DNA of 64,000 bases. It comes from JASHVB01 sp963780805 (lineage in GTDB: Bacteria; Pseudomonadota; Alphaproteobacteria; Acetobacterales; Acetobacteraceae). Position 1 is the stretch's first letter; every line of letters starts with the position of its first letter. The notes below the pieces were generated by a model, which was not told the origin of the DNA, searched no databases, and saw only the letters and a program-made list of their open reading frames with translations. Shown piece by piece: positions 8,566 to 17,282 of this stretch. Both the position numbers and the translations under genes were made by a program. The stretch spans positions 372,001 through 436,000 of the forward strand of contig CAWADP010000008.1 of the NCBI GenBank assembly GCA_963780805.1. The letters run 5' to 3'.

Positions 8566-9537
8566 TCACATCCGCACCAGGGCCGAGCCCCAGGTCAGCC
8601 CGCCGCCCAGCGCCTCCATCAGCACCAGGTCGCCGCGGCGGATGCGGCCGTCCTTGCAAGCCTCCGCCAGTGCCAGCGGCACCGAGGCGGCCGACGTGTT
8701 GGCGTGGCGGTCCACCGTCACCACCACGCGCTCCGGTGGCAGCCCCAGCCGCTTGCCCATCGCGTCGATGATCCGCAGGTTCGCCTGGTGTGGCACCAGC
8801 CAGTCCACGTCGCGTCGCGTCAGGCCGTTGGCGGCCAGCGCCTCGTCCACCGCCTCGGCCAGCCGGAGCACGGCATGGCGGAACACCTCCGGCCCCTTCA
8901 TCACCAGGTGCCCGGGCTTGTCCAGCTGGCCCACCGCCCCATCCACGTACAGGATGTTGCCCAGTGTGCCCTGTGCGTGCAGGTGGGTGGACAGGATCCC
9001 GCGGTCTATAGTGCCGCGGCCCTCCCCCGCACGCACAAACACCGCGCCGGCACCGTCGCCGAACAATACGCAGGTGCCGCGGTCCTGCCAGTTCAGGATG
9101 CGGGAATAGACCTCGCTGCCGATCACCAGTGCACCCCGAGCTGCCCCGGTGCGGATCAGGCTGTCGGCCATCGCCAGCGCGTAGATGAACCCTGCGCACG
9201 CGGCGGACAGGTCGAATCCGAACCCGGCCGTTACCCCCAGTGCCGCCTGCACCCGCAACGCCGTCGCCGGAAAAGCCTGATCCGGCGTGGAGGTGGCCAC
9301 GATGATGGCGTCCACGTCCTCCGGCCCGGCTTGCGCGTCCGCCAGTGCCGCCCGCGCCGCCGCGGTGCCCATGAACGCCGCTGTCTCGTGCCGGCCGGCA
9401 ATGTGGCGCCGGCGGATACCAGTTCGATCGCGGATCCAGGAGTCCGACGTCTCCAGCCGCTCGGCCAGCTCTTCGTTGGTAACGATGCGCTCGGGCAGAT
9501 AGCCGCCGACGCCGGCAAGAATGGAACGGAGGGCCAT
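8566..9537 (-). CDS. fabH: 3-oxoacyl-[acyl-carrier-protein] synthase III
   Basis: FabH condenses acetyl-CoA with malonyl-ACP to start fatty-acid synthesis in the cytoplasm. The product is 323 aa, the standard length. The catalytic triad is visible: Cys114 in SAACAGF, His250 in PHQANLRI and Asn280 in HANTSAAS. The C-terminal GGGLTWGSALVRM is also typical. The start overlaps the plsX stop (TGATG at 9535-9539), so translation is coupled with plsX. It is followed, after about 120 bp, by ihfA. Confidence 0.95.
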   Translation of the reverse strand: MALRSILAGVGGYLPERIVTNEELAERLETSDSWIRDRTGIRRRHIAGRHETAAFMGTAAARAALADAQAGPEDVDAIIVATSTPDQAFPATALRVQAALGVTAGFGFDLSAACAGFIYALAMADSLIRTGAARGALVIGSEVYSRILNWQDRGTCVLFGDGAGAVFVRAGEGRGTIDRGILSTHLHAQGTLGNILYVDGAVGQLDKPGHLVMKGPEVFRHAVLRLAEAVDEALAANGLTRRDVDWLVPHQANLRIIDAMGKRLGLPPERVVVTVDRHANTSAASVPLALAEACKDGRIRRGDLVLMEALGGGLTWGSALVRM

Positions 9538-10649
9538 CAGCTACCTGTTCGGTCGGATATCAGCGGTGCAGCAGCAGGTGTCGCGATTCGCGTGCCACCC
9601 CCTTCTTTCCCGTTCTTGTCCGGCGCCGCCGGCTTGTCCAGCCCGCTGCGCGCCAGGTCCTGGCGGATCTGCTCGTTGAACCGGTGCACCACCATGTCCA
9701 TCGCCACGTCCACCGCATGGGCGAACGTCTCGGCGTCCGCGCCGCCATGCGACTTCACCACCACGCCGTTCAGCCCCACCATCACCGCCCCGTTGTAGCG
9801 CCGCGGGTCGAGCCACTCGCGCAGCCGCTCCAGCCCCGGCCGCGCCAGCAGATAGGCCAGCCGTCCGGACCAGGTGCTGGAAAACACCTGCCGCAGCAGG
9901 TCGAAGATCAGCCGCAGCGCGCCCTCGCCCGTTTTCAGCGCGACATTGCCGGTGAAGCCGTCGGTCACCACCACGTCGGTGGTGCCGGCGGCGATGTCGT
10001 GACCCTCCACGAAGCCGCGGAATTGCGGGCCGATATGGCTGGCGCGCAGCAGCTCCGCCGCCTGCCGCAGCGTGTCGTCGCCCTTCAGCTCCTCCGAGCC
10101 GACGTTCAGCAGGCCGATCGACGGCGCGGTCAGGCCCAGCACGGTGCGGGCGAACACGTCGCCCATGATGGCGAACTGCACCAGGTTGCGCACGTCGCAC
10201 TGCACGTTGGCGCCGAGATCCAGCATGATCACGTCGCCCCGCGCCGAGGGCCCGATCGCCGCCATCGCCGGCCGATCGATCCCCGGCAGCGTCTTCAGCA
10301 CCACCTTGGCCAAGGCGAGCAACGCACCGGTATTCCCGGCGGAGACGACGCCCGACACCTCGCCCGCCGCGACCGCGTCGATCGCGACGCGCATCGAGGA
10401 CTGCCGGGCGCGCAACGCCGCCGTCGGCTTCATGTCGTCGGTGATGACGTCCGGCGCGTGGCGCACCGTGCAGGTGGCACTGGCACGGCGGTGGCCAGCC
10501 AACAGGGGAACGATCTTGGCCTCGTCGCCGACCAGCAGGAAGCGGGCGTCGGGGTGCCGCTCGGCGGCAATCTCCAGCCCGCCGACCACCATGGCCGGCG
10601 CGCGATCGCCGCCCATGGCGTCCACCGCCAGCGAATACGTCGCGGTCAA
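9537..10649 (-). CDS. plsX: phosphate acyltransferase PlsX
   Basis: PlsX converts acyl-ACP to acyl-phosphate, the acyl donor for glycerol-3-phosphate acylation by PlsY. The 370-aa product starts with the hallmark LAVDAMGGDRAP and carries SAGNTGALLALA, GPSARGDVIMLDLGANVQC and VVTDGFTGNVALKTGEG, all typical of the family. The C-terminal 35 residues (after the conserved domain) are a variable charged tail. It is between rpmF and fabH in the common order and couples to fabH by a one-base overlap. Confidence 0.95.
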   Translation of the reverse strand: MTATYSLAVDAMGGDRAPAMVVGGLEIAAERHPDARFLLVGDEAKIVPLLAGHRRASATCTVRHAPDVITDDMKPTAALRARQSSMRVAIDAVAAGEVSGVVSAGNTGALLALAKVVLKTLPGIDRPAMAAIGPSARGDVIMLDLGANVQCDVRNLVQFAIMGDVFARTVLGLTAPSIGLLNVGSEELKGDDTLRQAAELLRASHIGPQFRGFVEGHDIAAGTTDVVVTDGFTGNVALKTGEGALRLIFDLLRQVFSSTWSGRLAYLLARPGLERLREWLDPRRYNGAVMVGLNGVVVKSHGGADAETFAHAVDVAMDMVVHRFNEQIRQDLARSGLDKPAAPDKNGKEGGGTRIATPAAAPLISDRTGS

Positions 10650-10680
10650 CGGCGTCGGGGCGGCACAGGGCGGCCCGAGA

Positions 10681-10884
10681 TCAGACCCGGACAGCGCCCT
10701 TCAGCGCCTTGCCGGCAGCCACGATCTCCCGCCCGTCATAGAAGCCGCAATGCGCGCAGATATGGTGCGGACGCTTCAACTCCCCGCAGTTCGGGCACTC
10801 GGCGTGCGCCTCCCGCGGCAGGGCCTCGTGGCTGCGGCGCATGCCACGGCGGGATGGCGACGTCTTTCTCTTGGGTACAGCCAT
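10681..10884 (-). CDS. rpmF: 50S ribosomal protein L32
   Basis: The 67-aa protein begins MAVPKRKTSPSRRGMRRSHE, the L32 signature, and has the zinc-ribbon cysteines CPNCG...CAHCG. It stabilises the 50S subunit near the peptidyl-transferase region. It leads the rpmF-plsX-fabH-ihfA-merR block, with only about 30 bp to plsX, so the five genes are probably transcribed together. Confidence 0.96.
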   Translation of the reverse strand: MAVPKRKTSPSRRGMRRSHEALPREAHAECPNCGELKRPHHICAHCGFYDGREIVAAGKALKGAVRV

Positions 10885-11262
10885 GGGACAACGGCCCTTT
10901 TACGCAAAGGCGGGCCGTCTAGCAGAGGGGGGCACGCGTCGCAAGGGCGAGGGCTGTTGGTCCACCGTTGGTCCCCCGTTAGTCCAGCGCGCCTCTTTTT
11001 GGCCGCGGGCGGCGGAAACCGTCACCCTTGGTCAAAATGGGCGACGGCCGGCCCCCACGTGTGCTGCCGGGGACCCTCGGAAGGTCAGCAAGAAGATTCA
11101 ACCACAGATCCACACAGCGCAGCCGCTGGCCGCAACCAAATCTAGGTACGGCGGCGGAGGCGATTTGCCGAAAGCGCATCCCTGCTGCGACAAAGCGCGC
11201 CCGCGAGGCGATCCTTTCCAATTCCGCGAACGGCGGGGGTGGGTCTCTCCGATCAGGGGGTT
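10885..11262. other. gene-free stretch with rpmF promoter region and short repeats
   Basis: No coding sequence stands out on either strand. The part next to rpmF must hold the promoter for the rpmF block. At 11033-11062 there is a degenerate GGGCGACGGCCGGCC piece of repeat family C, and at 11098-11118 AACCACAGATCCACACAGC, a relative of the CACAGATGCACAC unit at 1658. Confidence 0.4.
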
Positions 11263-12276
11263 TCAATCGCGTACATACGGCCCCCGGTATCCCATCAAAC
11301 TTCGGATATAGTGGCTACGCACCTGCGTCTCGGCGTCGGCCTCGGGATGCGAGGGCCGCATCAGGCCCTGGATGGCGCGCACCGAAGCGAAGCCGCGGGC
11401 ATTCAGCCAATCTTCCAGTCCGGCGAGCAGTGTTCGCAGATGCCCGGGCCCATGGCGCAGCAAGGCCGAGGCGGTCATCACCGCATCGGCGCCGCAGAGC
11501 AGGTATTTGAGCACCTCGTCAGCCGTTTCGACGCCGGTACCAGCGGCCAGCGAGGCGTGCGACAGCCGACCGGCAAGCCGCGACAGCCACAGCAGGACCA
11601 GGCGGATTTCGCTGGGATCGCTCAGCGCAAGATCATCCGTCCAGCGCAACCGATTAACGTCGATGTCGGGCTGATACAGGCGGTTGAACAGTACCAGCCC
11701 GTCGGCGCCGGCCTCGTCGAGCTGGCGCGCCAGGGCGCCGAAGGCGGAAAAGTAAGGATGCAGCTTGATCGCGACCGGGATGCGGATCCGGCCGCGGATG
11801 GCTTGCAACAGGGCCACGCACTCCGCCTCCACGCCGCCGCCGGTCGCGGCGGAATCGGACGCGATGCGGTAGATGTTGAGTTCCAGCGCCGTGGCACCGG
11901 CTTGCTCGATGCGTTGGGCGAAGTCGAGCCAGCCGGTCTCGGTCGTGCCGTTCAGGCTGGCGATGACTGGGATATCGACCGCGGCGCGTGCCCGGGCAAC
12001 CAGGTTAAGGTAGCCCTCGGGGCCGGTATTGTACTGCATCGCCGCGGGAAAGTAGCTGCCGGCTTCGGGATTGCTGTCGTTGCCGACATTCGTCAGCACC
12101 TCGATCAGCCGTTCTTCCTCACGGATCTGCTCTTCGAACAGGGAGGGGAGGACGATGGCGCCGGCGCCGGCATCCTCCAACTGGCGGATCGTGGCGATAT
12201 CGCCGGACAGTGGTGATGCCGACGCAATGAGCGGGTTGCGCAGCGTGAGGCCGAGATACCGGGTGGTCAGATCCAT
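11263..12276 (-). CDS. dihydroorotate dehydrogenase-like FMN protein
   Basis: The 337-aa product is an FMN-binding TIM-barrel protein of the dihydroorotate/dihydropyrimidine dehydrogenase superfamily: LGLTLRNPLIASASPLSG at the N-terminus, IPVIASLNGT, ALELNIY, IPVAIKLHPYFS (phosphate-side Lys) and the flavin-site segment AAGTGVETADEVLKYLLCGA. Pieces such as YIRSLMGY at the end match the DHOD-like subgroup rather than true PyrD. It is not in a pyrimidine operon, so a role in biosynthesis is not supported by context. The start is at 12276, just after a family A palindrome. Confidence 0.85.
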   Translation of the reverse strand: MDLTTRYLGLTLRNPLIASASPLSGDIATIRQLEDAGAGAIVLPSLFEEQIREEERLIEVLTNVGNDSNPEAGSYFPAAMQYNTGPEGYLNLVARARAAVDIPVIASLNGTTETGWLDFAQRIEQAGATALELNIYRIASDSAATGGGVEAECVALLQAIRGRIRIPVAIKLHPYFSAFGALARQLDEAGADGLVLFNRLYQPDIDVNRLRWTDDLALSDPSEIRLVLLWLSRLAGRLSHASLAAGTGVETADEVLKYLLCGADAVMTASALLRHGPGHLRTLLAGLEDWLNARGFASVRAIQGLMRPSHPEADAETQVRSHYIRSLMGYRGPYVRD

Positions 12277-12321
12277 CGATCCCTCCTGAATGCACGGCCT
12301 TCGCGGTGAAGGCGCACCCCT

Positions 12322-12412
12322 GTCATTGCGAGGAGCGAAAAAATCCCCCGCGCGATGAGCCTCGCTTCATCACGCGGGGGATTGTTTCGTCGCTTTCGCT
12401 CCTCGCAATGAC
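12322..12412. repeat. full palindromic copy of repeat family A
   Basis: Left arm TCATTGCGAGGAGCGAAAAA...CCCCCGCG and right arm CGCGGGGGATTG...CGCTCCTCGCAATGA form a long imperfect inverted repeat with a short centre (ATGAGCCTCGCTTCAT). It lies between two minus-strand genes and could fold into a stable hairpin in RNA downstream of the cyclase gene or upstream of it. Confidence 0.75.
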
Positions 12413-12432
12413 GGGTGTGCGGTGGACACGGT

Positions 12433-13221
12433 CTAACTGGGCAGGATTGCCACCGCGCGCGTCCATCCCGCCGAGGCCCGATGCACCTTCACCGGGAAGC
12501 ACACGACGTCGAAGCCGTCCGCCGGCAGCTCTTCGAGATTGTGCAGCTTCTCCAGGTGCGAATAGCCGATCTCGCGGCCGGCGCGATGGCCTTCCCAGAT
12601 CAGGCCGGCATTGCCGGTTTCCGCCACGCGCTTGCGAGTGATGGAAAACGGCGCATCCCAGCTCCAGGCATCGGTTCCGGTGACGCGCACGCCTCGCTCC
12701 AGCAGCCATAGCGTTGCCGCCTTGCCCATGCCGCAGCCGGAATCGACATAGTCGTCCTGACCGTATTTCGCACCCGCCGTGGTGTTGACCACGACGATCT
12801 CCAATGGACGCAACTCATGGCCGATGCGCTTCAGCTCGGCTTCCACGTCCCCCGGGGTAGCGACGTAGCCGTCCGGGAAGTGACGGAAGTCGAGCTTCAC
12901 GCCCGGCTGGAAGCACCATTCCAAGGGTACTTCGTCGATCCGCCAGGACGGCTCGCCGCCCGGCTTCAATGCGTGGTTCATCGTCGAGAAGAAGTGGTAC
13001 GGCGCATCGAGATGCGTACCGTTATGCGTGCTGATGGCGACCTTTTCGACGGCTGCATATTCGCCGTCAGGCAACTGATCGAGGCGGACGCCCATATACT
13101 CCGCCATCGCCGGCGCGGTCGCATGGTGATCGAGGTACTCGATCTGCGGCAGCATATGCGGCGGGTCGCTTTTAATTCCCGCCTTCAGTGGCGATGAAAT
13201 GTCAATCAGACGGCGCGGCAT
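12433..13221 (-). CDS. cyclase-family (kynurenine formamidase-like) metal hydrolase
   Basis: The 262-aa product carries the cyclase-family metal motif H-N-G-T-H-L-D-A-P-Y-H (His66, His70, Asp72, His76), the divalent-metal site of kynurenine formamidase and isatin hydrolase relatives, and RLIDISSPLKAG at the start. The start at 13221 (MPRRLIDIS) is preferred: a longer in-frame start at 13305 only translates the adjacent family B repeat. It lies next to an intradiol dioxygenase and tandem solute receptors, which suggests aromatic or amide catabolism (inference). The true substrate is unknown. Confidence 0.87.
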   Translation of the reverse strand: MPRRLIDISSPLKAGIKSDPPHMLPQIEYLDHHATAPAMAEYMGVRLDQLPDGEYAAVEKVAISTHNGTHLDAPYHFFSTMNHALKPGGEPSWRIDEVPLEWCFQPGVKLDFRHFPDGYVATPGDVEAELKRIGHELRPLEIVVVNTTAGAKYGQDDYVDSGCGMGKAATLWLLERGVRVTGTDAWSWDAPFSITRKRVAETGNAGLIWEGHRAGREIGYSHLEKLHNLEELPADGFDVVCFPVKVHRASAGWTRAVAILPS

Positions 13222-13238
13222 GGCAATTTCCTTCCCAA

Positions 13239-13310
13239 CGTCACGGCCGGGCTTGACCCGGCCATCGACCTTGCGTGCGCAGATGGCCGGATCAAGCCCG
13301 GCCATTACGC
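13239..13310. repeat. palindromic repeat family B
   Basis: Two inverted arms, ACGGCCGGGCTTGACCCGGC near 13243 and GCCGGATCAAGCCCGGCCAT near 13286, form a dyad of the GGCCGGGCTTGACCCGGCC type. It separates the dioxygenase and cyclase genes and adds a spurious coding leader to the cyclase frame. Confidence 0.7.
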
Positions 13311-13323
13311 CTGGCTTGTCGCC

Positions 13324-14224
13324 TCACTCCGCGGCCATCAGCTTGCTGGGGTCGGCCCCAACTCGTCCCGTCTCGCCCGGCGCCGCGGCGGCCAGCCGGA
13401 AATCGTAATGCACCGCCCGCATGCCCGGCACCGGTGAGTTCGGATCGTCCTTCGCCGCCACCACAAGCGAGCCCGACACGCCGAACACGGTGTCCGAAAT
13501 CGATGTGCACGTCGTCGCCGAAGTATAAAGCGGTGACCAGTTCCCGATACCCCTCGCCGCCGATCAGGAAATGGATGTGCGACGGCCGGAATCCATGTCG
13601 CATCTGCGCCTTCACCATCGCACCCACCGGCCCGTCCATTGGAATCGAGTAACCCAGCGGCCGCACCGTCCGGAACCAATAACGCCCGTCCGCATCGGTG
13701 CGGAAATTCGCCCGCAGGTCGGTGCCTTCCAGCCCGTGCGTCTGCAGATCGTACAGCCCATGCTCATTGGTCTGCCACACCTGGATCAGCGCATTCGCCA
13801 CCGGCGTGCCGTCATTCGCGGTGACACGGCCATACGCCGCGATCACCTCCGCCGTCGGATGCTCGGCGATGCACGACCCCAGCGGCAGCTCCGGCGCACC
13901 CTCGCGATAGAACGGACCCAGGAGACTGCTCTGCGACCCCAGTTCCCGCGCCTTCTTGTCGTGCAGCGCGTTCACCACCGCGCTGAACCCGAGCACGTCC
14001 GACAGCAGGATGAACTCCTGCCGCACCGGCGTGCAGGCTTGGCCGACCGCGGTCAGGAACTGGATGGCCTGCAGCCATTCCTCCGGCGTCAGGTTCACCT
14101 CGCGGGCGAAGGCGTGCCCATGGCGCACCGCAGCGTCCATGATCTCCTTCAATCGCTTGTCCGGTGTCGCCGCCATCTGGGCCAGAGCGGCGTCGGTGGC
14201 GGTGAACTCGTCGAGGTCCTGCAT
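13324..14224 (-). pseudogene. intradiol ring-cleavage dioxygenase (hydroxyquinol 1,2-dioxygenase-like), single-base frameshift
   Basis: The gene starts at 14224 after a clear AAGGAG site. The first 242 codons encode a full helical N-terminal domain and the beta-sandwich with the ferric ligands: Tyr158 (GLYDLQ), Tyr192 (LGYSIP), His216 and His218 (PSHIHF). Right after DDVHID the frame breaks: the run AAA at 13497-13499 (plus strand) has one base too many. Removing it restores DSDTVFGVSGSLVVAAK and a normal C-terminus ending KLMAAE at a TGA (13324-13326), about 299 aa. Left as is, the protein ends in unrelated residues. Either a recent inactivation or a sequencing error. Such enzymes open hydroxyquinol or catechol rings to muconates. 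Confidence 0.82.
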
Positions 14225-14339
14225 CGGGCGCTCCTTCAATCGGGGGTTGGTGGGCAGCATACGCCGGAATCCCCCTCCCGCGAAGCGCCTAACCCCGCTA
14301 CAGTCGCGCCGTCCAAAGGACCAACAGGGAGGCAAAACA

Positions 14340-15596
14340 ATGCTTGGGAGACGTCTTCGCGCGGCGGTGCTGTCGGTTGCCGCGGCTCTGGCGCTTGCGT
14401 TCGCGGTGCCAGCCAAGGCCGCCGACCAGAACCCGATCACCATCGGCTTCGGCATGGCACTGACGGGCGGATTGGCACCCAACGGCAAGGCGGCGCTGCT
14501 GGCGATGCAGATCTGGGCCGAGAACGTCAACGCGCATGGCGGCTTGCTCGGCCGCCCGGTGAAGCTGGTCTACTACGACGATCAGTCGAATCCTTCGACC
14601 GTGCCCGGCATCTATACCAAGCTGCTCGACGTCGATCACGTGGACCTGGTGGTTAGCGGCTACGGCACCAACATGATCGCGCCGGCCATGCCGGTCATCA
14701 TCCAGCACAACCGCACGTTCCTCGGTCTGTTCGGTCTCGCGGTGAACTCGGAATTCCATTATCCGAACTACTTCTCGTTCGTGCCGACGGGAGGGGCGGA
14801 GCCGAAGGAGAGCTTCGCAGCCGGATTCTTCGCCACCGCGATGGCGCAGAAGCCGCAGCCGAAGACCCTGGCGATCGTCGGTGCCGACGCGGAATTCTCG
14901 CACAATGCGATGGACGGCGCGCGCGTGTGGGCAAAGAAGGACGGCCTGAAGATCGTCTATGACCAGACCTATCCGCCCAGCACGGCCGATTACTCGCCGA
15001 TCATCCGCGTCATCCAGGCGACGCATCCCGATCTGGTGCTGGTTTGCTCCTATCCACCCGATACGGTCGGCATGGTGCGCGCCGCCAACGAGGTCGGCCT
15101 GAAGACCAAATTGTTCGGCGGCGGCATGGTCGGGCTGCAAAGCCCGGCAATCAAGTCGCAACTTGGTCCGCTGCTGAACGGCATCGTCGATTACGATTTC
15201 TGGCTGCCATGGTCGAAGGAGGCCAGTCCGGAGTCGTTTGCATTCATCAAGGAATACCAGGCCAAGGCCGGTGCGGCCGGCGTCGACCCGCTGGGCTATT
15301 ACCTGCCGCCGTTCGCCTACGGCATGATGCAGGTGTTGCAAGATGCGGTGGAGGCCACCAAGAGCCTGGATCAGACCAAGCTGGCAGAGTACCTGCGGTC
15401 GCATACGTTCCAGACGGTGATCGGCGACGTCACCTGGGGCGCCAACGGGGAGTGGAAGCAGCCGCGCGTGCTGGAAGTGCAGTTCCGCGATATCAAGGGC
15501 AACAGCATCGACCAGTTCAAGAACCCTGCCACCGAAGTGATCCTTTGGCCGCAGTCGCTGGAAACCGGCAAGGTGATGTACCCTTACGCGAAGTAG
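14340..15596 (+). CDS. ABC transporter substrate-binding protein, branched-chain type (tandem copy 1)
   Basis: The 418-aa product has a Sec signal peptide (MLGRRLRAAVLSVAAALALA, cleavage near AKA-AD), then ITIGFGMALTGGLAPNGKAA, GLLGRPVKLVYYDDQS, DHVDLVVSGYGTNM and LFGGGMVGLQS, a type I periplasmic receptor. A strong AGGGAGG ribosome-binding site precedes the ATG at 14340. It is nearly a duplicate of the next gene and is divergent from the ring-cleavage dioxygenase, with the two starts 115 bp apart. No transporter subunits are adjacent. An aromatic-acid ligand would fit the neighbours, but this is inference. Confidence 0.9.
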   Translation: MLGRRLRAAVLSVAAALALAFAVPAKAADQNPITIGFGMALTGGLAPNGKAALLAMQIWAENVNAHGGLLGRPVKLVYYDDQSNPSTVPGIYTKLLDVDHVDLVVSGYGTNMIAPAMPVIIQHNRTFLGLFGLAVNSEFHYPNYFSFVPTGGAEPKESFAAGFFATAMAQKPQPKTLAIVGADAEFSHNAMDGARVWAKKDGLKIVYDQTYPPSTADYSPIIRVIQATHPDLVLVCSYPPDTVGMVRAANEVGLKTKLFGGGMVGLQSPAIKSQLGPLLNGIVDYDFWLPWSKEASPESFAFIKEYQAKAGAAGVDPLGYYLPPFAYGMMQVLQDAVEATKSLDQTKLAEYLRSHTFQTVIGDVTWGANGEWKQPRVLEVQFRDIKGNSIDQFKNPATEVILWPQSLETGKVMYPYAK

Positions 15597-15838
15597 TTCA
15601 GGAGTCGTGCATGGGCCTTCCCCTTCCATGTCGGACGCGGGAAGGCTGTTGCCGATGGTCTCGACAGTCAGCGATACGCTTGGGCGGCCGTGACGCAGGT
15701 CGCTGCGGCGCCGCCTGCCGCCACTGACGAAGGTCGCGGCCGCGGCGGCTGCCGCCACTGGCCGGTTTCCCCCTCTCCCGCGATACAGCGGACGCGGCTA
15801 TGGTTGCCGCGTCCGCTGAACCACGGAGGAAATCCCGA

Positions 15839-17104
15839 ATGTTGGGGAAACGTCTTACTCGCGGCCTGATCGGGGCCGTCGCGGCGATCGCGCTTGCGGC
15901 GATCGCACCGGCCAAGGCCGCCGATCCGCAGCCGATCACCATCGGCTTCGGCATGGCACTGACCGGCGGCCTGGCGCCGGTCGGCAAGTCGGCGCTGCTG
16001 GCGATGCAGATCTGGGAGCAGAACGTCAATGCGCATGGCGGCCTGCTGGGACGGCCGGTGAAGCTGGTGTATTACGACGACCAGTCGACCCCCGCGAACG
16101 TGCCGGGCATCTACACGAAATTGCTGGATGTCGATCACGTTGACCTGGTGGTGAGCGGCTACGCCACCAACATGGTCGCCCCGGCGATGCCCATCGTCAT
16201 GCAGCACAACATGACGTTCCTCAGTCTGTTCGGACTCGATGTGAACAGTGAGTTTCACTATCCAAACTATTTTTCGTTCCTGCCGGCGGGGGGGCCGCAT
16301 CCGAAGCAAAGCTTCTCGGCGGGGTTCTTCGCCGTTGCGATGGCGCAGAATCCGAAACCCAAGACCCTGGCGATCGTCGGCGCCGATGCCGAGTTCGCGC
16401 ACAACGCGATGGACGGCGCACTGGCCGTCGCCAAACAGGATGGGTTGAAGATCGTCTACAACCACACTTATCCGCCCAGCACCGCCGATTACTCGCCGAT
16501 CGTCCGCGCCATTCAGGCGACCAATCCCGACCTGGTGTTCGTCTCGTCCTATCCGCCGGACACCGCCGGCATGGTACGCGCCGCCCATGAAGTCGGGCTG
16601 AAGGCCAAGCTGTTCGGCGGTGGAATGGTCGGGCTGCAGGTGAGTGCGCTGAAGACCCAACTTGGGCCGCTGTTGAATGGCATCGTGGACTATGACTTCT
16701 GGCTGCCATGGTCGAAGGAAGCCAGCCCGGAGTCGCTGGCGTTCCTGAAGGAATACCAGGCAAAGGCCGGCGCCGCCGGCGTCGACCCGCTGGGCTATTA
16801 CCTGCCGCCGTTCGCCTATGGCTACATGCAAGTGCTGCAACAGGCGGTGGAGGGCAGCAAGAGCGTGGATCAGGCAAAGCTGGCGGAGTACCTGAGAACT
16901 CACACGTTCAAGACGGTGGTCGGCGACGTCAAGTTCGACGACGCCGGCGAATGGATCGAGCCGCGGGTGATGGAAGTGCAGTTTCGCGATATCACCGGCA
17001 ACGATCTGGCTCAGTTCAAGGACCCTAAGACTGAAATGATCCTGTGGCCGTCCTCCCTGGAGACCGGCAAGGTGATCTATCCGTACACCGAAGCGCACAA
17101 GTAG
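15839..17104 (+). CDS. ABC transporter substrate-binding protein, branched-chain type (tandem copy 2)
   Basis: The 421-aa paralogue of the preceding gene shares its whole layout: signal peptide (MLGKRLTRGLIGAVAAIALA), ITIGFGMALTGGLAPVGKSA, VKLVYYDDQSTPANVPGIYT, WLPWSKEASPESLAF and a C-terminus EMILWPSSLETGKVIYPYT. GGAGGAAA precedes the ATG at 15839. About 240 bp with its own short repeats separates the pair, so each may have its own promoter. The obvious tandem duplication, with the more distant third member at 5607-6956, shows local expansion of this receptor family without permeases. Confidence 0.9.
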   Translation: MLGKRLTRGLIGAVAAIALAAIAPAKAADPQPITIGFGMALTGGLAPVGKSALLAMQIWEQNVNAHGGLLGRPVKLVYYDDQSTPANVPGIYTKLLDVDHVDLVVSGYATNMVAPAMPIVMQHNMTFLSLFGLDVNSEFHYPNYFSFLPAGGPHPKQSFSAGFFAVAMAQNPKPKTLAIVGADAEFAHNAMDGALAVAKQDGLKIVYNHTYPPSTADYSPIVRAIQATNPDLVFVSSYPPDTAGMVRAAHEVGLKAKLFGGGMVGLQVSALKTQLGPLLNGIVDYDFWLPWSKEASPESLAFLKEYQAKAGAAGVDPLGYYLPPFAYGYMQVLQQAVEGSKSVDQAKLAEYLRTHTFKTVVGDVKFDDAGEWIEPRVMEVQFRDITGNDLAQFKDPKTEMILWPSSLETGKVIYPYTEAHK

Positions 17105-17114
17105 TCGCTAGTCC

Positions 17115-17152
17115 TTCTCCCCTCCCCAAGCGTGTGGGAGGGGAGGGGGGCC
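17115..17152 (+). terminator. strong hairpin after the tandem binding proteins
   Basis: CTTCTCCCCTCCC...AAGCGTGT...GGGAGGGGAG forms a near-perfect stem 10-11 bp long about 10 bp after the stop of the second binding protein. The bases after it are G-rich rather than T-rich, so a Rho-independent terminator is only probable; a structural repeat is possible. Confidence 0.5.
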
Positions 17153-17282
17153 CTTGCCGTAGGCACCAAGCGGCAAAAAAAGTTTGCCGGCAAGACCCCC
17201 CATATAGCACACTCCTCTCTTGCCCCGTCCTGTGGTGGACGGATCGCGTTCGTTGCGGTATCGACGCAGGGGAGAGCGACCC

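Noticed and set aside
13221..13305. Longer N-terminus for the cyclase gene
   Set aside because: The extra codons translate an intergenic palindrome (family B), while the family start is MPRRLIDIS.
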